Counted from the first letter of the stretch, positions 8,385-18,492 are shown. The stretch is 41,265 nucleotides of DNA from Thermoleophilia bacterium (GCA_016649905.1 JAENWU010000010.1:1-41265); one strand, 5' to 3'. A program made the numbers and translations. The notes: generated by a model not told the origin, from the sequence alone.

Positions 8385-10982
8385 GTGCCGGAATCCGCCC
8401 ACGCCTTCGCCGCTGAGCCCTATTCCTACGCCGACGTCCGGGCCGTAGCCGCCGACCTTGACCTCAGCGAGCCGGTCGCGGTGACCCTGGTCCGCCGCGG
8501 CTACAACACGCCGGAGCTGGCGCGGGCGTTCCTCGCCGCCGACGAGTCGCATCCGCCGTCCGCCTTCGCGGGGATCGACGCGATCGTCGAGCAGGTACGG
8601 GCCGCGATCGATGCCGGCAAGCGGATCACCGTCCACGGCGACTTCGACGTCGACGGCGTCTGCGCAACCTCGGTGATGGTCTCGACGCTGCGCGAGCTCG
8701 GCGCCGACTGCGACTGGCTAATCCCGGACCGGATCGGCGACGGCTACGGGGTCAGCGGTAACAACGTCGAGCGCCTGGCCGCGCGCGGGACCGCGCTGCT
8801 GCTTACCGTCGACTGCGGCATCACCGCGGTTGATGAGGTCCGTCTCGCCCGTGGGCTCGGCGTGGAGACGATCGTCACCGACCACCACCAGGCCGGCGCC
8901 GAGCTTCCCGACTGCCCGATCCTGCATCCGGAAATCAGTGACTACCCGTTCCCTTCTCTCTGTGGGACGGCGGTGGCGTGGAAGCTCGCCTGTGCGCTGC
9001 GCGAGGCCAGCGGTGGAGACGGCAGCGGCGAAGGGGACCTCGACCTCGTCGCCCTGGCCACGGTCGCCGACGTGGTGCCCCTGGTCGGCGAGAACCGCTC
9101 GCTGGTGCGCCGCGGACTGGCGCAGATGCGCCGTGTGCGCCGACCTGGGCTGCGAGCGCTGATCGCGGCCGCCAAATGCGAGCCGACTCGGCTCGACGAG
9201 GGCGACCTCGCCTTTCGTCTGGCGCCCCGGATCAACGCCGCCGGCCGCCTCTACCGCGCCGACGCGGGGGTCGAGCTGATGCTCACCGACAACGAGGACC
9301 GCGCCGAGCAGATCGCGATCGAGCTCAGCCGCGCCAACTCCGAGCGCCGGGCGACCGAGCGCGAGGTCGACACCGGCGCCGAGGCCGCCCTGCGTGAGCT
9401 GTCGGAGGACCTGCGGGCCGCGCCTGGTTTCGTCCTCGCCGGCGAGGGCTGGCACCCCGGCGTGGTCGGGATCGTCGCCTCGCGCCTGGTCGAGCGCCAT
9501 CATCGTCCCGTCGTCGTCGTCTCGCTCGACGAAGAGGGGATGGGACGGGGGAGTGGGCGCAGCATCCCCGGCTTCGACCTGTTGGCGGCTCTGGAGGCGT
9601 GCTCCGAGCATCTCGAGAGCTTCGGCGGCCACCGGGCCGCCGCCGGTCTCTCGCTGCGGGCGGAGAACCTGGAGCCGTTCCGGCGTGCCTTCGCCGCCCA
9701 TGCTGCCGAGCGGCTCAGCCCTGAGGACCTGCAGCGCAAGGAGCGGATCGACGCGATGGTCGGCGGCGTCGGACTTGGCCTCGATCTGGCCGAGGAACTG
9801 GGGAAGTTGGCCCCGTTCGGAATGGGCAACCCCGGGGTGCGGCTGATGGTCCCCTCGGCCCGGGTCAGCGACGTGCGGACGATGGGGCAGGAGGGCAAAC
9901 ACGCTCGCTTCAGCCTCCACAGCGGCTCCCACCGGGCACTCGGCGTCGCCTTCGGCCGCTCCTCGCTCGGCGTCGAGGACGACGAGGCGGTCGATGCCGC
10001 GGTCCGACTCGAGGTCAACCACTGGAACGGCTCGGTCGAGCCGCGCGTGGTGCTGCGCGAGCTCTACCCGCTCGAGGACAAGGTCGCCCCGGTCCCGGCG
10101 GCGCACGCCTGCGAGTGCGAGGAAACGGAGTGGTGGCAGCGCTTCGAGGCCGAGCTAGGCCGCGAGCTGGGCGCGGGAGATGAGGTGGCGGGTTTGTCCC
10201 ACCCCTCGGAACAAACCCGCCAGGCGCGCACCGTGATCCGCGGCGGCGGCGCGGTCAACGCCTCGATCGCCGAGCTGGTTTCGAGCGGGGCGGGGGTGCT
10301 CGCGGTCTGCGCCGACGCCTCGCGGCGCTCGGCCCTGGCCAGCGGCGCCACCGGCCTCGCCCGCTTCAACGGGGGGGCGGCGCTGATCGCCTGTCACCGC
10401 TGCGGCCATGAGCGCATCGCCGGCCTCGTGGCCCGCGCCGGTGGCGGCCTGGCGCTAACCGACTACGCCGCGCTGGAACAGGTCCCCGAGCTGGCGGCCC
10501 GCTTCGAGCACGTCGTCCTCGTCGATCCACCGCGGGGACCGGCGGACGTCGAGCGTCTGCGCCAGTTCTCTGCGGAGGCGCCGGTTTTGGAGACCGCTGC
10601 CTCGTCTGGCTACCTGCACGAGCTCCACACCGAGGCCGAGCGCGACTTCTCGCTCAACGTGCTGGCGACGATGGCGCCCTCGCGTGAGGTGATCGCCGGC
10701 GCCTTCCGCCGCCTGCGGGAGGCCGGCGAAGTGAGCGGCGCGGAGCTGCGAGAGGCCCTCGCTGGCGATGGCGCGCACCCGCTCTGCGCCGAGACCGCCG
10801 CCCGCTGCCTGCGGGTTTTGCGTGAGCTCGATCTCGTGCGCGGCGAGCCGGCTGCCGGCGACGGCGTCGTGGGGGTCGTATCCTCGGAAGGGACCGATCT
10901 GGAGCGCTCGACCGCGTTCCGCGCCTACAGCGACGAATTCTCGGAGGCAAGGCGATTCCTCGAAAGACCCAAACTGCCGTAG
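8385..10982 (+). CDS. recJ: Single-stranded-DNA-specific exonuclease RecJ with long C-terminal extension
   Basis: HGDFDVDGVCATS, LLLTVDCGI, VTDHHQ and SFGGHRAAAGLSL motifs; GTG start preceded by TAGCTT. Confidence 0.95.
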   Translation: MPESAHAFAAEPYSYADVRAVAADLDLSEPVAVTLVRRGYNTPELARAFLAADESHPPSAFAGIDAIVEQVRAAIDAGKRITVHGDFDVDGVCATSVMVSTLRELGADCDWLIPDRIGDGYGVSGNNVERLAARGTALLLTVDCGITAVDEVRLARGLGVETIVTDHHQAGAELPDCPILHPEISDYPFPSLCGTAVAWKLACALREASGGDGSGEGDLDLVALATVADVVPLVGENRSLVRRGLAQMRRVRRPGLRALIAAAKCEPTRLDEGDLAFRLAPRINAAGRLYRADAGVELMLTDNEDRAEQIAIELSRANSERRATEREVDTGAEAALRELSEDLRAAPGFVLAGEGWHPGVVGIVASRLVERHHRPVVVVSLDEEGMGRGSGRSIPGFDLLAALEACSEHLESFGGHRAAAGLSLRAENLEPFRRAFAAHAAERLSPEDLQRKERIDAMVGGVGLGLDLAEELGKLAPFGMGNPGVRLMVPSARVSDVRTMGQEGKHARFSLHSGSHRALGVAFGRSSLGVEDDEAVDAAVRLEVNHWNGSVEPRVVLRELYPLEDKVAPVPAAHACECEETEWWQRFEAELGRELGAGDEVAGLSHPSEQTRQARTVIRGGGAVNASIAELVSSGAGVLAVCADASRRSALASGATGLARFNGGAALIACHRCGHERIAGLVARAGGGLALTDYAALEQVPELAARFEHVVLVDPPRGPADVERLRQFSAEAPVLETAASSGYLHELHTEAERDFSLNVLATMAPSREVIAGAFRRLREAGEVSGAELREALAGDGAHPLCAETAARCLRVLRELDLVRGEPAAGDGVVGVVSSEGTDLERSTAFRAYSDEFSEARRFLERPKLP
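10186..10222. repeat. 12-bp perfect palindromic hairpin inside recJ
   Basis: tggcgggtttgt (10186-10197) / acaaacccgcca (10211-10222), 13-nt loop. Confidence 0.8.
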
Positions 10983-11014
10983 AGCACTCAGAGCTCCTCG
11001 CCGATCTCTTTGCC

Positions 11015-13213
11015 GTGATCGAGGAGTTCGACTCGGTGCCGGGCGACGCAGCGAACGGGAACGGCGGCATCGCGGTGGCGGTGGCGACGGTCGACCGCGC
11101 CAAGATCGAGCGCGCCTTCGACTTCGCCTGCGAGCGCCACGCCGACCAACTGCGCTACTCGGGCGACGAGTTCATCACCCATCCGGTCGGCGTCGCCCAG
11201 GTCTGCGCCGGGCTGCGACTCGACACCGAGACCCTCTGCGCGGCGCTCCTCCACGACACCGTCGAGGACACCAGCGCCAGCCTCGAGGAAATCCGCGCCG
11301 AGTTCGGCGAGGAGATCGCCCAGCTCGTCGACGGCGTCACCAAGCTGACGGGGATGAACTTCGAGAGCCGCGACGAGCGCCAGGCCGAGAACTACCGGAA
11401 GATGATGGTGGCGATGGCCACCGACGTCAGGGTGATCCTGATCAAGCTGGCCGACCGCCTCCACAACATGCGCACGCTCGGCGCTCTGCCGAAGCAAAAA
11501 CAGACTTCGAAGTCGCACGAGACGCTGGAGATCTACGCGCCGCTTGCGCATCGCCTCGGTATCCACGCAATCAAGTGGGAGCTGGAGGACCTCTCCTTCG
11601 CAACCCTGCATCCGCGCAAGTACGCCGAAATCAAGCAGCTCGTCGCCCAGCAGCGCGACGAGCGCGAGAGCTACGTCTCCGCCGCTGGCGAGTTCCTCGG
11701 CGAGGAGCTCGACCAGGTCGGGATCGAGGCCGAGATCTCGGGCCGCGCCAAGCACTTCTACTCGATCTACACGAAGATGGCCAAGAAGGGCCGCGAGTTC
11801 AACGAGATCTTCGACCTGACGGCGATGCGGGTGATCGTCGGCTCGGTCAAGGACTGCTACGGCGCGATCGGCGTCATCCACTCGCTCTGGAAGCCGTTGC
11901 CCGGTCGCTTCAAGGACTTCGTAGCGATGCCGAAGGCGAACATGTACCAGGCGCTGCACACGACCGTGATCGGGCCCGAGGGCAAGCCGTTGGAGATCCA
12001 GATCCGGACCGAGGAGATGCACAAACTCGCCGAGTACGGGATCGCCGCACACGTCGCCTACAAAGAGGGCGCCACCAGGGACCCAAAACGGGAGAAGATG
12101 ACCTGGCTGCGGCAGCTGGTCGAGGCCGAGGGCGAACAGGACCCGGCCGAGTTCCTCGAGTCGCTGAAGGTCGACCTCTTCGAGGACGAGGTCTTCGTCT
12201 TCACGCCAAAGGGGGAAGTGAAGAACCTTTCGGCTGGCTCGACCCCGCTCGACTTCGCCTACGCCGTCCACACCGATGTTGGTCACCGCACCGTCGGCGC
12301 CAAGGTCAACGGCAACATCGTGCCGCTGCACTACCAGCTGAAGTCGGGCGACATCGTCGAGGTGCTGACCGCGAAGCAGAACCGGGGCCCCTCCCGCGAC
12401 TGGCTGAAACTGGTGCGGACCAGCCGTGCCCGCAACAAGATCCGCGCCTTCTTCAAAGAGGAACGCCGCGAGGACGCCGAGCGCAAGGGGCGCGAGAGCC
12501 TCGACGAAGCGCTGCGCACGCGCGGTATCCCGATGCAGAAGGTCGCCGGCTCAGCTCTGCTCGCCGACGTTTTCCGCGAGATGGGCTACAAAAAAGGCAC
12601 CGACTTCTACATCGCGCTGGGCCAAGGCAAGATCTCCACCAAGACCGCCGCCAACAAGCTGATGCAGCGCTTGAAGGAGGGCGAGGCGGTCGAGGAGCGA
12701 CCCGCCAACACGCCGCTGCGCGGCCGCGAGGACGACCGCGCCCGCCGCACCAAGGACGCCTCCAACTACGGGATCGCCGTCAAGGGGGTCGAGAACGTCG
12801 CCGTTCGGCTCGCCAAGTGCTGCCGTCCGGTGCCCGGAGACGAGATCGCCGGCTACGTCTCACTCGGTCGCGGGATCACGATCCACCGCGCCGACTGCAA
12901 AAACGTCAAAGCGCTGAAACGGGCGCCGGAGCGCTTCGTCGAGGTTGGCTGGGCGGGCGAAAACGAGGCCTCCTACCGGGTCGAGCTGCAGATCGACGCC
13001 TACGACCGCACCCGCCTGCTCGAGGACCTCTCACGCACCTTCTCGGAGGCCGGGATGAACATCATCGGCGCCACCTGCACGACCAACCCGCCGATGGTGA
13101 AAAACCGCTTCGTCATCGAGGTCGGCGACACCGAGCAACTCAAGCAGTGCATCAGCCGCTTGCGCAATATCGAGTCTGTGTTCGACGCCTACAGAGTCAC
13201 GCCGGCGGCGTGA
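11015..13213 (+). CDS. relA: Bifunctional (p)ppGpp synthetase/hydrolase RelA/SpoT family
   Basis: HD motif LLHDTVEDT, synthetase region GRAKHFYSIYTKM...YQALHTTVIGPEG, TGS and C-terminal ACT regions. Confidence 0.96.
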   Translation: MIEEFDSVPGDAANGNGGIAVAVATVDRAKIERAFDFACERHADQLRYSGDEFITHPVGVAQVCAGLRLDTETLCAALLHDTVEDTSASLEEIRAEFGEEIAQLVDGVTKLTGMNFESRDERQAENYRKMMVAMATDVRVILIKLADRLHNMRTLGALPKQKQTSKSHETLEIYAPLAHRLGIHAIKWELEDLSFATLHPRKYAEIKQLVAQQRDERESYVSAAGEFLGEELDQVGIEAEISGRAKHFYSIYTKMAKKGREFNEIFDLTAMRVIVGSVKDCYGAIGVIHSLWKPLPGRFKDFVAMPKANMYQALHTTVIGPEGKPLEIQIRTEEMHKLAEYGIAAHVAYKEGATRDPKREKMTWLRQLVEAEGEQDPAEFLESLKVDLFEDEVFVFTPKGEVKNLSAGSTPLDFAYAVHTDVGHRTVGAKVNGNIVPLHYQLKSGDIVEVLTAKQNRGPSRDWLKLVRTSRARNKIRAFFKEERREDAERKGRESLDEALRTRGIPMQKVAGSALLADVFREMGYKKGTDFYIALGQGKISTKTAANKLMQRLKEGEAVEERPANTPLRGREDDRARRTKDASNYGIAVKGVENVAVRLAKCCRPVPGDEIAGYVSLGRGITIHRADCKNVKALKRAPERFVEVGWAGENEASYRVELQIDAYDRTRLLEDLSRTFSEAGMNIIGATCTTNPPMVKNRFVIEVGDTEQLKQCISRLRNIESVFDAYRVTPAA

Positions 13214-13239
13214 GCCGCTGATAGAAAGCTAGTCGTCGC

Positions 13240-14169
13240 TCAGGCGACGATCGTTAAAGCGCCGGGGTCGATACCAAGCTCGACCCGGGTGCGCTCGCCG
13301 ATGTAGTCGCCGTCGACCTGGACCGGGAACGGGCGGGGGTTGCCCTCCTTGTCCTTGGAGAGGGAGCTGACCGTGGCGGCGACGACGTCGTCGAAGTGGG
13401 CGACCTGCTTGTGGCCGGCGGCGGTGCGGGTCTCGCTGAACAGGCGCGGGATCAAGGTCGGCATGTCGCGCTGGGCGGCCCGCTTGAGGACCGCGAGCGA
13501 GAGGGTGCCGTCGTCGATCGCGATCCCCTCACAGACGCGGATCGGCCGGCTCGCGAAGTAGGTCAGCGGGTCGGAGTTCTGGGCGATTGCGGTGACGCCC
13601 TCGACCGTCTCCGCGCCGGCGACCTCGACCCGCATCCGCACCGCTTTCATCAAGTACCGGCGGTAGAAGCCGGAGACGCCGGCCCAGCTGTAGTAATAGG
13701 GGCCCGCTTTGGCCTTCAGCTTCGGGTTTTCGTCGACCCGCCGCACCACGGTGGCGTCGATCCCGACCCCGCAGGCGAAGACGAAGCGGCGCTGGTCGAC
13801 CCGTCCGAGGTCGATCTTCCGCGGCGCCCAGTCGTCGGCCAGCGAGAGCAGGTGCTCGGTCGCGTCGACGACGTCGTTGGGGATCCCCAGGGTGCGGCAG
13901 ACGACGTTGGTCGAGCCGCCGGGCAGCATCGCCACCGGCAGGTCGGTCCCCGCCAGTCCGTTGGCGACCTCGTTCAGCGTCCCGTCGCCGCCGAAGGCGA
14001 CGACGACGTCGTAGCCCCCGTCGATCGCTTGCCGGCCGATCTCGGTCGCGTGGTTCTGCGCCTCGGTCGTCACCGCCTCGACGTCGAAGCGCCCCTGCAA
14101 CGCATAGACCACCAGGTTCCGCAACCGGTCGGAGACCGTCGTCGCATACGGATTGACGATGATCAGCAT
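13240..14169 (-). CDS. Diacylglycerol kinase-family lipid kinase
   Basis: MLIIVNPYATTVSDRL, VVAFGGDGTLNEVANGL and MLPGGSTNVVCRTLGIP; a TTG start at 14214 with TACGCT upstream is an alternative to the ATG at 14169. Confidence 0.9.
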   Translation of the reverse strand: MLIIVNPYATTVSDRLRNLVVYALQGRFDVEAVTTEAQNHATEIGRQAIDGGYDVVVAFGGDGTLNEVANGLAGTDLPVAMLPGGSTNVVCRTLGIPNDVVDATEHLLSLADDWAPRKIDLGRVDQRRFVFACGVGIDATVVRRVDENPKLKAKAGPYYYSWAGVSGFYRRYLMKAVRMRVEVAGAETVEGVTAIAQNSDPLTYFASRPIRVCEGIAIDDGTLSLAVLKRAAQRDMPTLIPRLFSETRTAAGHKQVAHFDDVVAATVSSLSKDKEGNPRPFPVQVDGDYIGERTRVELGIDPGALTIVA

Positions 14170-14289
14170 CCGCTTCTTGGCGGGCTTGCGGTGTTTGCCG
14201 TGGCCGAGTCTCAATGCGGGCCCAGCGTATTGCGATTTCGCTTGGCTGCGCTGCAAGCCCCACCGCTCCGGCAGGGCTAACCTGCTGCC

Positions 14290-14457
14290 ATGGCCAAGAG
14301 CGATAAGCGGGACCCGCAACCGAAGTACGTCGATCCCGAGACCGGTGAGCTCCGCGAGGTGGGGGAGGGAGAAAGCCCGAAGCGCTCGGGACTGGTGGAT
14401 GCGCTCAAGCGCGCCGCCAGCGACGCGGTGGTGCGCCGGACCAGCACCAAGCGATAG
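14290..14457 (+). CDS. Small 55-aa charged protein, hypothetical (not in supplied ORF track)
   Basis: MAKSDKRDPQPKYVDPETGELREVGEGESPKRSGLVDALKRAASDAVVRRTSTKR*; TAACCT hexamer 6 nt before the ATG; fits the gap between two minus-strand genes. Confidence 0.6.
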   Translation: MAKSDKRDPQPKYVDPETGELREVGEGESPKRSGLVDALKRAASDAVVRRTSTKR

Positions 14458-14473
14458 CGCCTCGGCGCTCCCG

Positions 14474-15610
14474 TCAGACGACGGTCGCCTGCAGCGCGGC
14501 TCCAGCCAGTCCGCAACCCAGCACCACGTAGAGGACCGTCAGCTTGCCGTGCCAGCGGGTCAGTGCCAGGAAGGCCGCGACGGCGAGGACGCCGGTGTAG
14601 ACGTCGACGACGCTGGCGTCGACGATGTCGACGGTGACGGCGGCGATCAACCCGATCACGCCGGCCGCGACGCCGAGCAGGAAGGGGCGGATGCGGGGGT
14701 TCTCGGCGACGGCGACGAAAAAGCGGTGAAAGAAGATCGGGAAGACGAAAGCTGGCAGGAAGATGCCGAGGGTCATCGCCAAGGCGCCGGCGAGCCCCCC
14801 GGCCAGGTAGCCGACGAAGGTCGAGAAGATGATCAGCGGCGCCGGCAGGATCCCGCCCAGCGCCAGGCCGTCGATGAACTGGCTTTCGGTCAGCCAGTGG
14901 TGGTCGACGACGGCGCCCTGCTGGAGGAAGGGGATCACCGTGAAGGCGCCGCCAAAGGTGAGCAGACCGGCCTTCAGCCCTTCGAAGAAGATCTCCGCCG
15001 TCAATGAGAGCGTCACCGCGCCGGCGACGACCGCCAGCGCCACAGGGGCGAAGGAATTCGTTCGCCCGACCCAGCGACCGGCGTTGTTGCGCAACTCGTA
15101 GGCGATTCCAGCCCCGAGCAGAACGAGGATGAAGCTGGCCGAGGCAAACGCGGTCAGCGCGAAGGCGGCGACGGCGATCGCGGCCAGCCAGGCGTCGGTG
15201 ACGAAGGTGCCGCTCAGCCGCACCACGGCGCGCAGGACGACCGCGCCGACCGCGGCGCTGAGCCCATAGAAGAGCGCGTCGAGATGGCCTTCCAGGTCCG
15301 CCTCGACGTAGAGGATCGAGAGCGACAGCATCAGCAGGAAACCGGGCAGCATGAAGCCGAGCCCAGCCAGGAAGCCGCCCAGCTTGCCGCCGCGGACACG
15401 GCCGAAGTAGACGCAGAGCTCGTGCGCCTCGGGACCGGGGAGGACCTGGTAGACGGCGAGCGTCTTCTTGAAGGTCTCCTCGGAGACCCAGCCCTCCTCG
15501 TCGACGCACTCGCGCTTGATCATCGCGACCTGTGCCGCCGGCCCGCCCCAGGCGAGGGCGCCAAACTTGAGGAAGCGGATGAAGATCGCCCGCGGGCTTT
15601 CCGGGGCCAT
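14474..15610 (-). CDS. chrA: Chromate transporter, ChrA family
   Basis: FLKFGALAWGGPAAQVAMIKRE, LPGPEAHELCVYFGRVRGGKLGGFLAGLGFMLPG, and a second repeat FFEGLKAGLLTFGGAFTVIPFLQQ. Confidence 0.93.
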   Translation of the reverse strand: MAPESPRAIFIRFLKFGALAWGGPAAQVAMIKRECVDEEGWVSEETFKKTLAVYQVLPGPEAHELCVYFGRVRGGKLGGFLAGLGFMLPGFLLMLSLSILYVEADLEGHLDALFYGLSAAVGAVVLRAVVRLSGTFVTDAWLAAIAVAAFALTAFASASFILVLLGAGIAYELRNNAGRWVGRTNSFAPVALAVVAGAVTLSLTAEIFFEGLKAGLLTFGGAFTVIPFLQQGAVVDHHWLTESQFIDGLALGGILPAPLIIFSTFVGYLAGGLAGALAMTLGIFLPAFVFPIFFHRFFVAVAENPRIRPFLLGVAAGVIGLIAAVTVDIVDASVVDVYTGVLAVAAFLALTRWHGKLTVLYVVLGCGLAGAALQATVV

Positions 15611-15626
15611 GCTGTTCGACCGGGGG

Positions 15627-16628
15627 CTAGGTCGTCTCGTAGCGGACCACGGCGCCGTCGTCGACCTCGCGTACCCGGCCTGCGTTGACGAGCAGGTCGG
15701 TGTGACCGATCACCTCCGAGAGCGTGAGGAAGGCCTGGGTGACGGCGACGTTGCCCCAGATCGCCTGCGCCAACTCATAGCCGGTCTGCGGGCGCTCCTC
15801 GATCAGGCCGAAGATCTTCTCCTTGCGGCGCTCGTGGGAGGCGAGGCGGGCATCGATCAGCTCGGCATGGTCGGTGATCGGCTCGCCGTGGCCGGGGAGG
15901 ACGATCTCCGCCGGCATCTCGCGGGTCTTGCGCAGCGACTCGATGTATGTGACCAGCGCCTGGGTCCGCTTTTCGGAGCCGTCGAGCGGGCGGCTGATCA
16001 ACGGGTTCGAGGAGATGTGGCCGATCAGGTGGTCGCCGGCGATCAGGATCCGCCGCTCCGCGTCCCAGAAGAGGGTGTCGGAGGGGCTGTGCCCAGGGCG
16101 GTGCAGCGTCTCCAGGCGGCGGTTGGCGAATTCGATCGTCTCGCCGTCGGCCAGGGGCCGCGTCACGGTGACGTGCGAGCCCCAGCCGCGGAAGCTGCGT
16201 GAGACGGTGCGCAGCGCCACGGTCACGTCCTCGGGGATCCCGTTGCGCAGCATCACTTCGACCGCGAAGTCGTCCTCGCGCTCGGCGTCCTCGTCGAAGT
16301 CGGCGAGACGGTCGCTGGCGGCCCCGATCGCGGCGACCTCGGCGCCGGAATGCTCGACCAGGATCTCGACCAGGCCGAGGTGGTCGATGTGCTGGTGAGT
16401 GACGATGATCAACTCGAGGTCGTCGATCGTGTGCCCGCGCTCGCCGAGCCGGGCGCTCAGTTCGTCGAGGCCCTTGCCGGAGTTGGGCCCGGTGTCGACG
16501 AGGGTCAGCGGCTCGTCCTCGATCAGGTAGCAGTTGACCTTGCCGACGGCGAACGGGGTGGAGATCGCGAGGCGGTGGATCCCGGCCAGGGCCGACTGCT
16601 CGAGCGCCTCCTCCGGCGTCATCGTCAT
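15627..16628 (-). CDS. MBL-fold metallo-hydrolase
   Basis: VTHQHIDHLG, LHRPGHSPSDTLFW and LIAGDHLIGHIS motifs. Confidence 0.93.
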   Translation of the reverse strand: MTMTPEEALEQSALAGIHRLAISTPFAVGKVNCYLIEDEPLTLVDTGPNSGKGLDELSARLGERGHTIDDLELIIVTHQHIDHLGLVEILVEHSGAEVAAIGAASDRLADFDEDAEREDDFAVEVMLRNGIPEDVTVALRTVSRSFRGWGSHVTVTRPLADGETIEFANRRLETLHRPGHSPSDTLFWDAERRILIAGDHLIGHISSNPLISRPLDGSEKRTQALVTYIESLRKTREMPAEIVLPGHGEPITDHAELIDARLASHERRKEKIFGLIEERPQTGYELAQAIWGNVAVTQAFLTLSEVIGHTDLLVNAGRVREVDDGAVVRYETT

Positions 16629-18007
16629 GCCCGGATCAACCCCAGTACCGCATCTCGTTTGGCCGCCATGTCCTCGGCGGAGATCAGCGACTCGAGGTTC
16701 AGCCGCAGCAGCGGCTCCGTGTTGGAGGGCCGCACGTTGAAGTGCCAGTCGGGGTAGTCGATCGAGATCCCGTCGAGCCGGGTCAGCTCCCCGTCGCTAT
16801 AGCGGGCGACGATCTCGTCCATCTTCGCCTCGGGGTCGGCGACCTCGGAGTTGATCTCGCCGGAGATGAAGTAGCGCGAGCGGAACTCGGCCATCAACTC
16901 GCCGAGGCCGCGGCCGTCGATCGAGAGCAGCTCCAGCATCAGCAGCGCCGGGATCGTCCCCGAGTCGGCGCACCAGAAGTCGCGGAAGTAGTAGTGCCCG
17001 GAGACCTCGCCGCCGAAGGCGGCGCTCTCCTCGCGCATCCGCGCCTTGAAGAAGGCGTGGCCGACCCGGGAGAGCTCGGAGCGACCGCCCTCGCTGGCGA
17101 CCACGTCCGGCACGGCGCGACTGGAACGCGGGTCGTAGAGGATCGTCGCGCCGGGGTTCTTGCGCAGGGCCGAGCGGGCGAGCAGGGCGCAGATGAAGTC
17201 GCCATCGCAGAATTCGCCGCTGGCGTCGATGAAGAAGCAGCGATCGGCGTCGCCGTCCCAGGCGATCCCGAGGTCGGCACCGCTGGCCTGCACCCGCTCC
17301 ATGATCATCCGCCGGTTCTCCTCCAGCAGCGGGTTCGGCTCGTGGTCGGGGAACTCGCCGTTGGGCACGAAGTACATGCGCTCGAGGTCGAGGCCGAGGG
17401 TGTCGAGGATCGGGCCCACCATCGGGCCGCCCATCCCGTTGCCGCCGTCGACGACGACCTTCATCGGCGCGATCCGGCTGGGGTCGATGAAGGAGAGCGC
17501 GTGGGCGCGGAATTCGTCCCAGACGTCGACCTCCTCGAACGAGCCGCCGCCGGGGGCGGGCTCGAGGCCAGCCTCGATCTCGGCCTGGACTTCGCCGATC
17601 CCGGCGTCGCCGGAAAGCGGCAGGGCGCCCTCGCGAACCAGCTTGACGCCGGTGTAGGCCTTGGGGTTGTGCGAGGCGGTGACCATCGCGCCGCCGTCGA
17701 GCTCGCGCGAGCCGACCAGGTGGTAGAGCATCTCGGTCGCGACCATGCCGGCGTCGAGCACGGTCGCGCCCTCGAAGATCAGCCCGTCGCGCAGCTCGGC
17801 AGCCATCGCCGGTGCGGTCAGCCGCATGTCGCGCCCGAGCCCGATCCGCAGCTCGGCGACCGGCTTGTCCCGCAGCCGCCCAAGCACCCGGGCGAAGGCG
17901 CGGCCGATCGCGTGGGCGGTTCCCTCGTCCATCTCGGTGCCGTGCAGGCCACGGATGTCATAGGCCTTGAAGATTCCCGGCGGTGCCAACGGCTGCTGCT
18001 CGTTCAA
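16625..18007 (-). CDS. Phosphomannomutase/phosphoglucomutase
   Basis: FKAYDIRGLHG, TASHNPKAYTGVKLV, WDGDADRCFFID and VRPSNTEPLLRLN. Confidence 0.95.
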   Translation of the reverse strand: MNEQQPLAPPGIFKAYDIRGLHGTEMDEGTAHAIGRAFARVLGRLRDKPVAELRIGLGRDMRLTAPAMAAELRDGLIFEGATVLDAGMVATEMLYHLVGSRELDGGAMVTASHNPKAYTGVKLVREGALPLSGDAGIGEVQAEIEAGLEPAPGGGSFEEVDVWDEFRAHALSFIDPSRIAPMKVVVDGGNGMGGPMVGPILDTLGLDLERMYFVPNGEFPDHEPNPLLEENRRMIMERVQASGADLGIAWDGDADRCFFIDASGEFCDGDFICALLARSALRKNPGATILYDPRSSRAVPDVVASEGGRSELSRVGHAFFKARMREESAAFGGEVSGHYYFRDFWCADSGTIPALLMLELLSIDGRGLGELMAEFRSRYFISGEINSEVADPEAKMDEIVARYSDGELTRLDGISIDYPDWHFNVRPSNTEPLLRLNLESLISAEDMAAKRDAVLGLIRA

Positions 18008-18492
18008 AACGCCCCTTCCAGTGCTTCGTAGCTCTGCTCGATCGATTGCGGCATCACTTTGGTGTCGGCGATCACCGGCATGAAGTTGTTGTCGCCCGCC
18101 CAGCGCGGCACCACGTGCATGTGGATGTGGTGCTCGACCCCGGCGCCGGCGACCCGGCCCTGGTTGAAGCCGACGTTGTAGCCGTGCGGCTCGTAGGCGC
18201 TCTCGAGCCTGTCCATCGCCTTCTGGGCCATTCCCATCATCTCCGTCAGCGTCTCGGGCGGCAGCTCCTGCAAGCGGCCGATGTGGTCGTACGGGGCGAC
18301 CATCAGGTGGCCGTTCGTGTACGGGAAGAGGTTGAGGATCACGAAGCAGCTCTCGCCGCGGTGGACGATCAGGTTCGCCTTGTCATCTCCCGCGGCCGGC
18401 TTGGCGCAGAAGATGCACTGCTCCTCGATGTCCTTGGCTGCGTCCTTCACGTAAGCGAGGCGCCAGGGCGCCCAGATCCGAAAGTTGGCCAC
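18004..18492 (-). CDS. HIT-domain protein (Ap4A phosphorylase/hydrolase-like)
   Basis: EQCIFCAK...NLFPYTNGHLMVAPYDH...VEHHIHMHVVPRW; GTG start. Confidence 0.95.
   Translation of the reverse strand: MANFRIWAPWRLAYVKDAAKDIEEQCIFCAKPAAGDDKANLIVHRGESCFVILNLFPYTNGHLMVAPYDHIGRLQELPPETLTEMMGMAQKAMDRLESAYEPHGYNVGFNQGRVAGAGVEHHIHMHVVPRWAGDNNFMPVIADTKVMPQSIEQSYEALEGAF

Noticed and set aside
10991-11029. Imperfect hairpin gagctcctc/gaggagttc around the relA start
   Set aside because: Only 9 bp with a G-U and 21-nt loop; within chance expectation for this GC content.
10768-13221. 817-aa plus-strand ORF overlapping relA in another frame
   Set aside because: Out-of-frame Arg-rich translation of recJ/relA; relA frame has full domain support.
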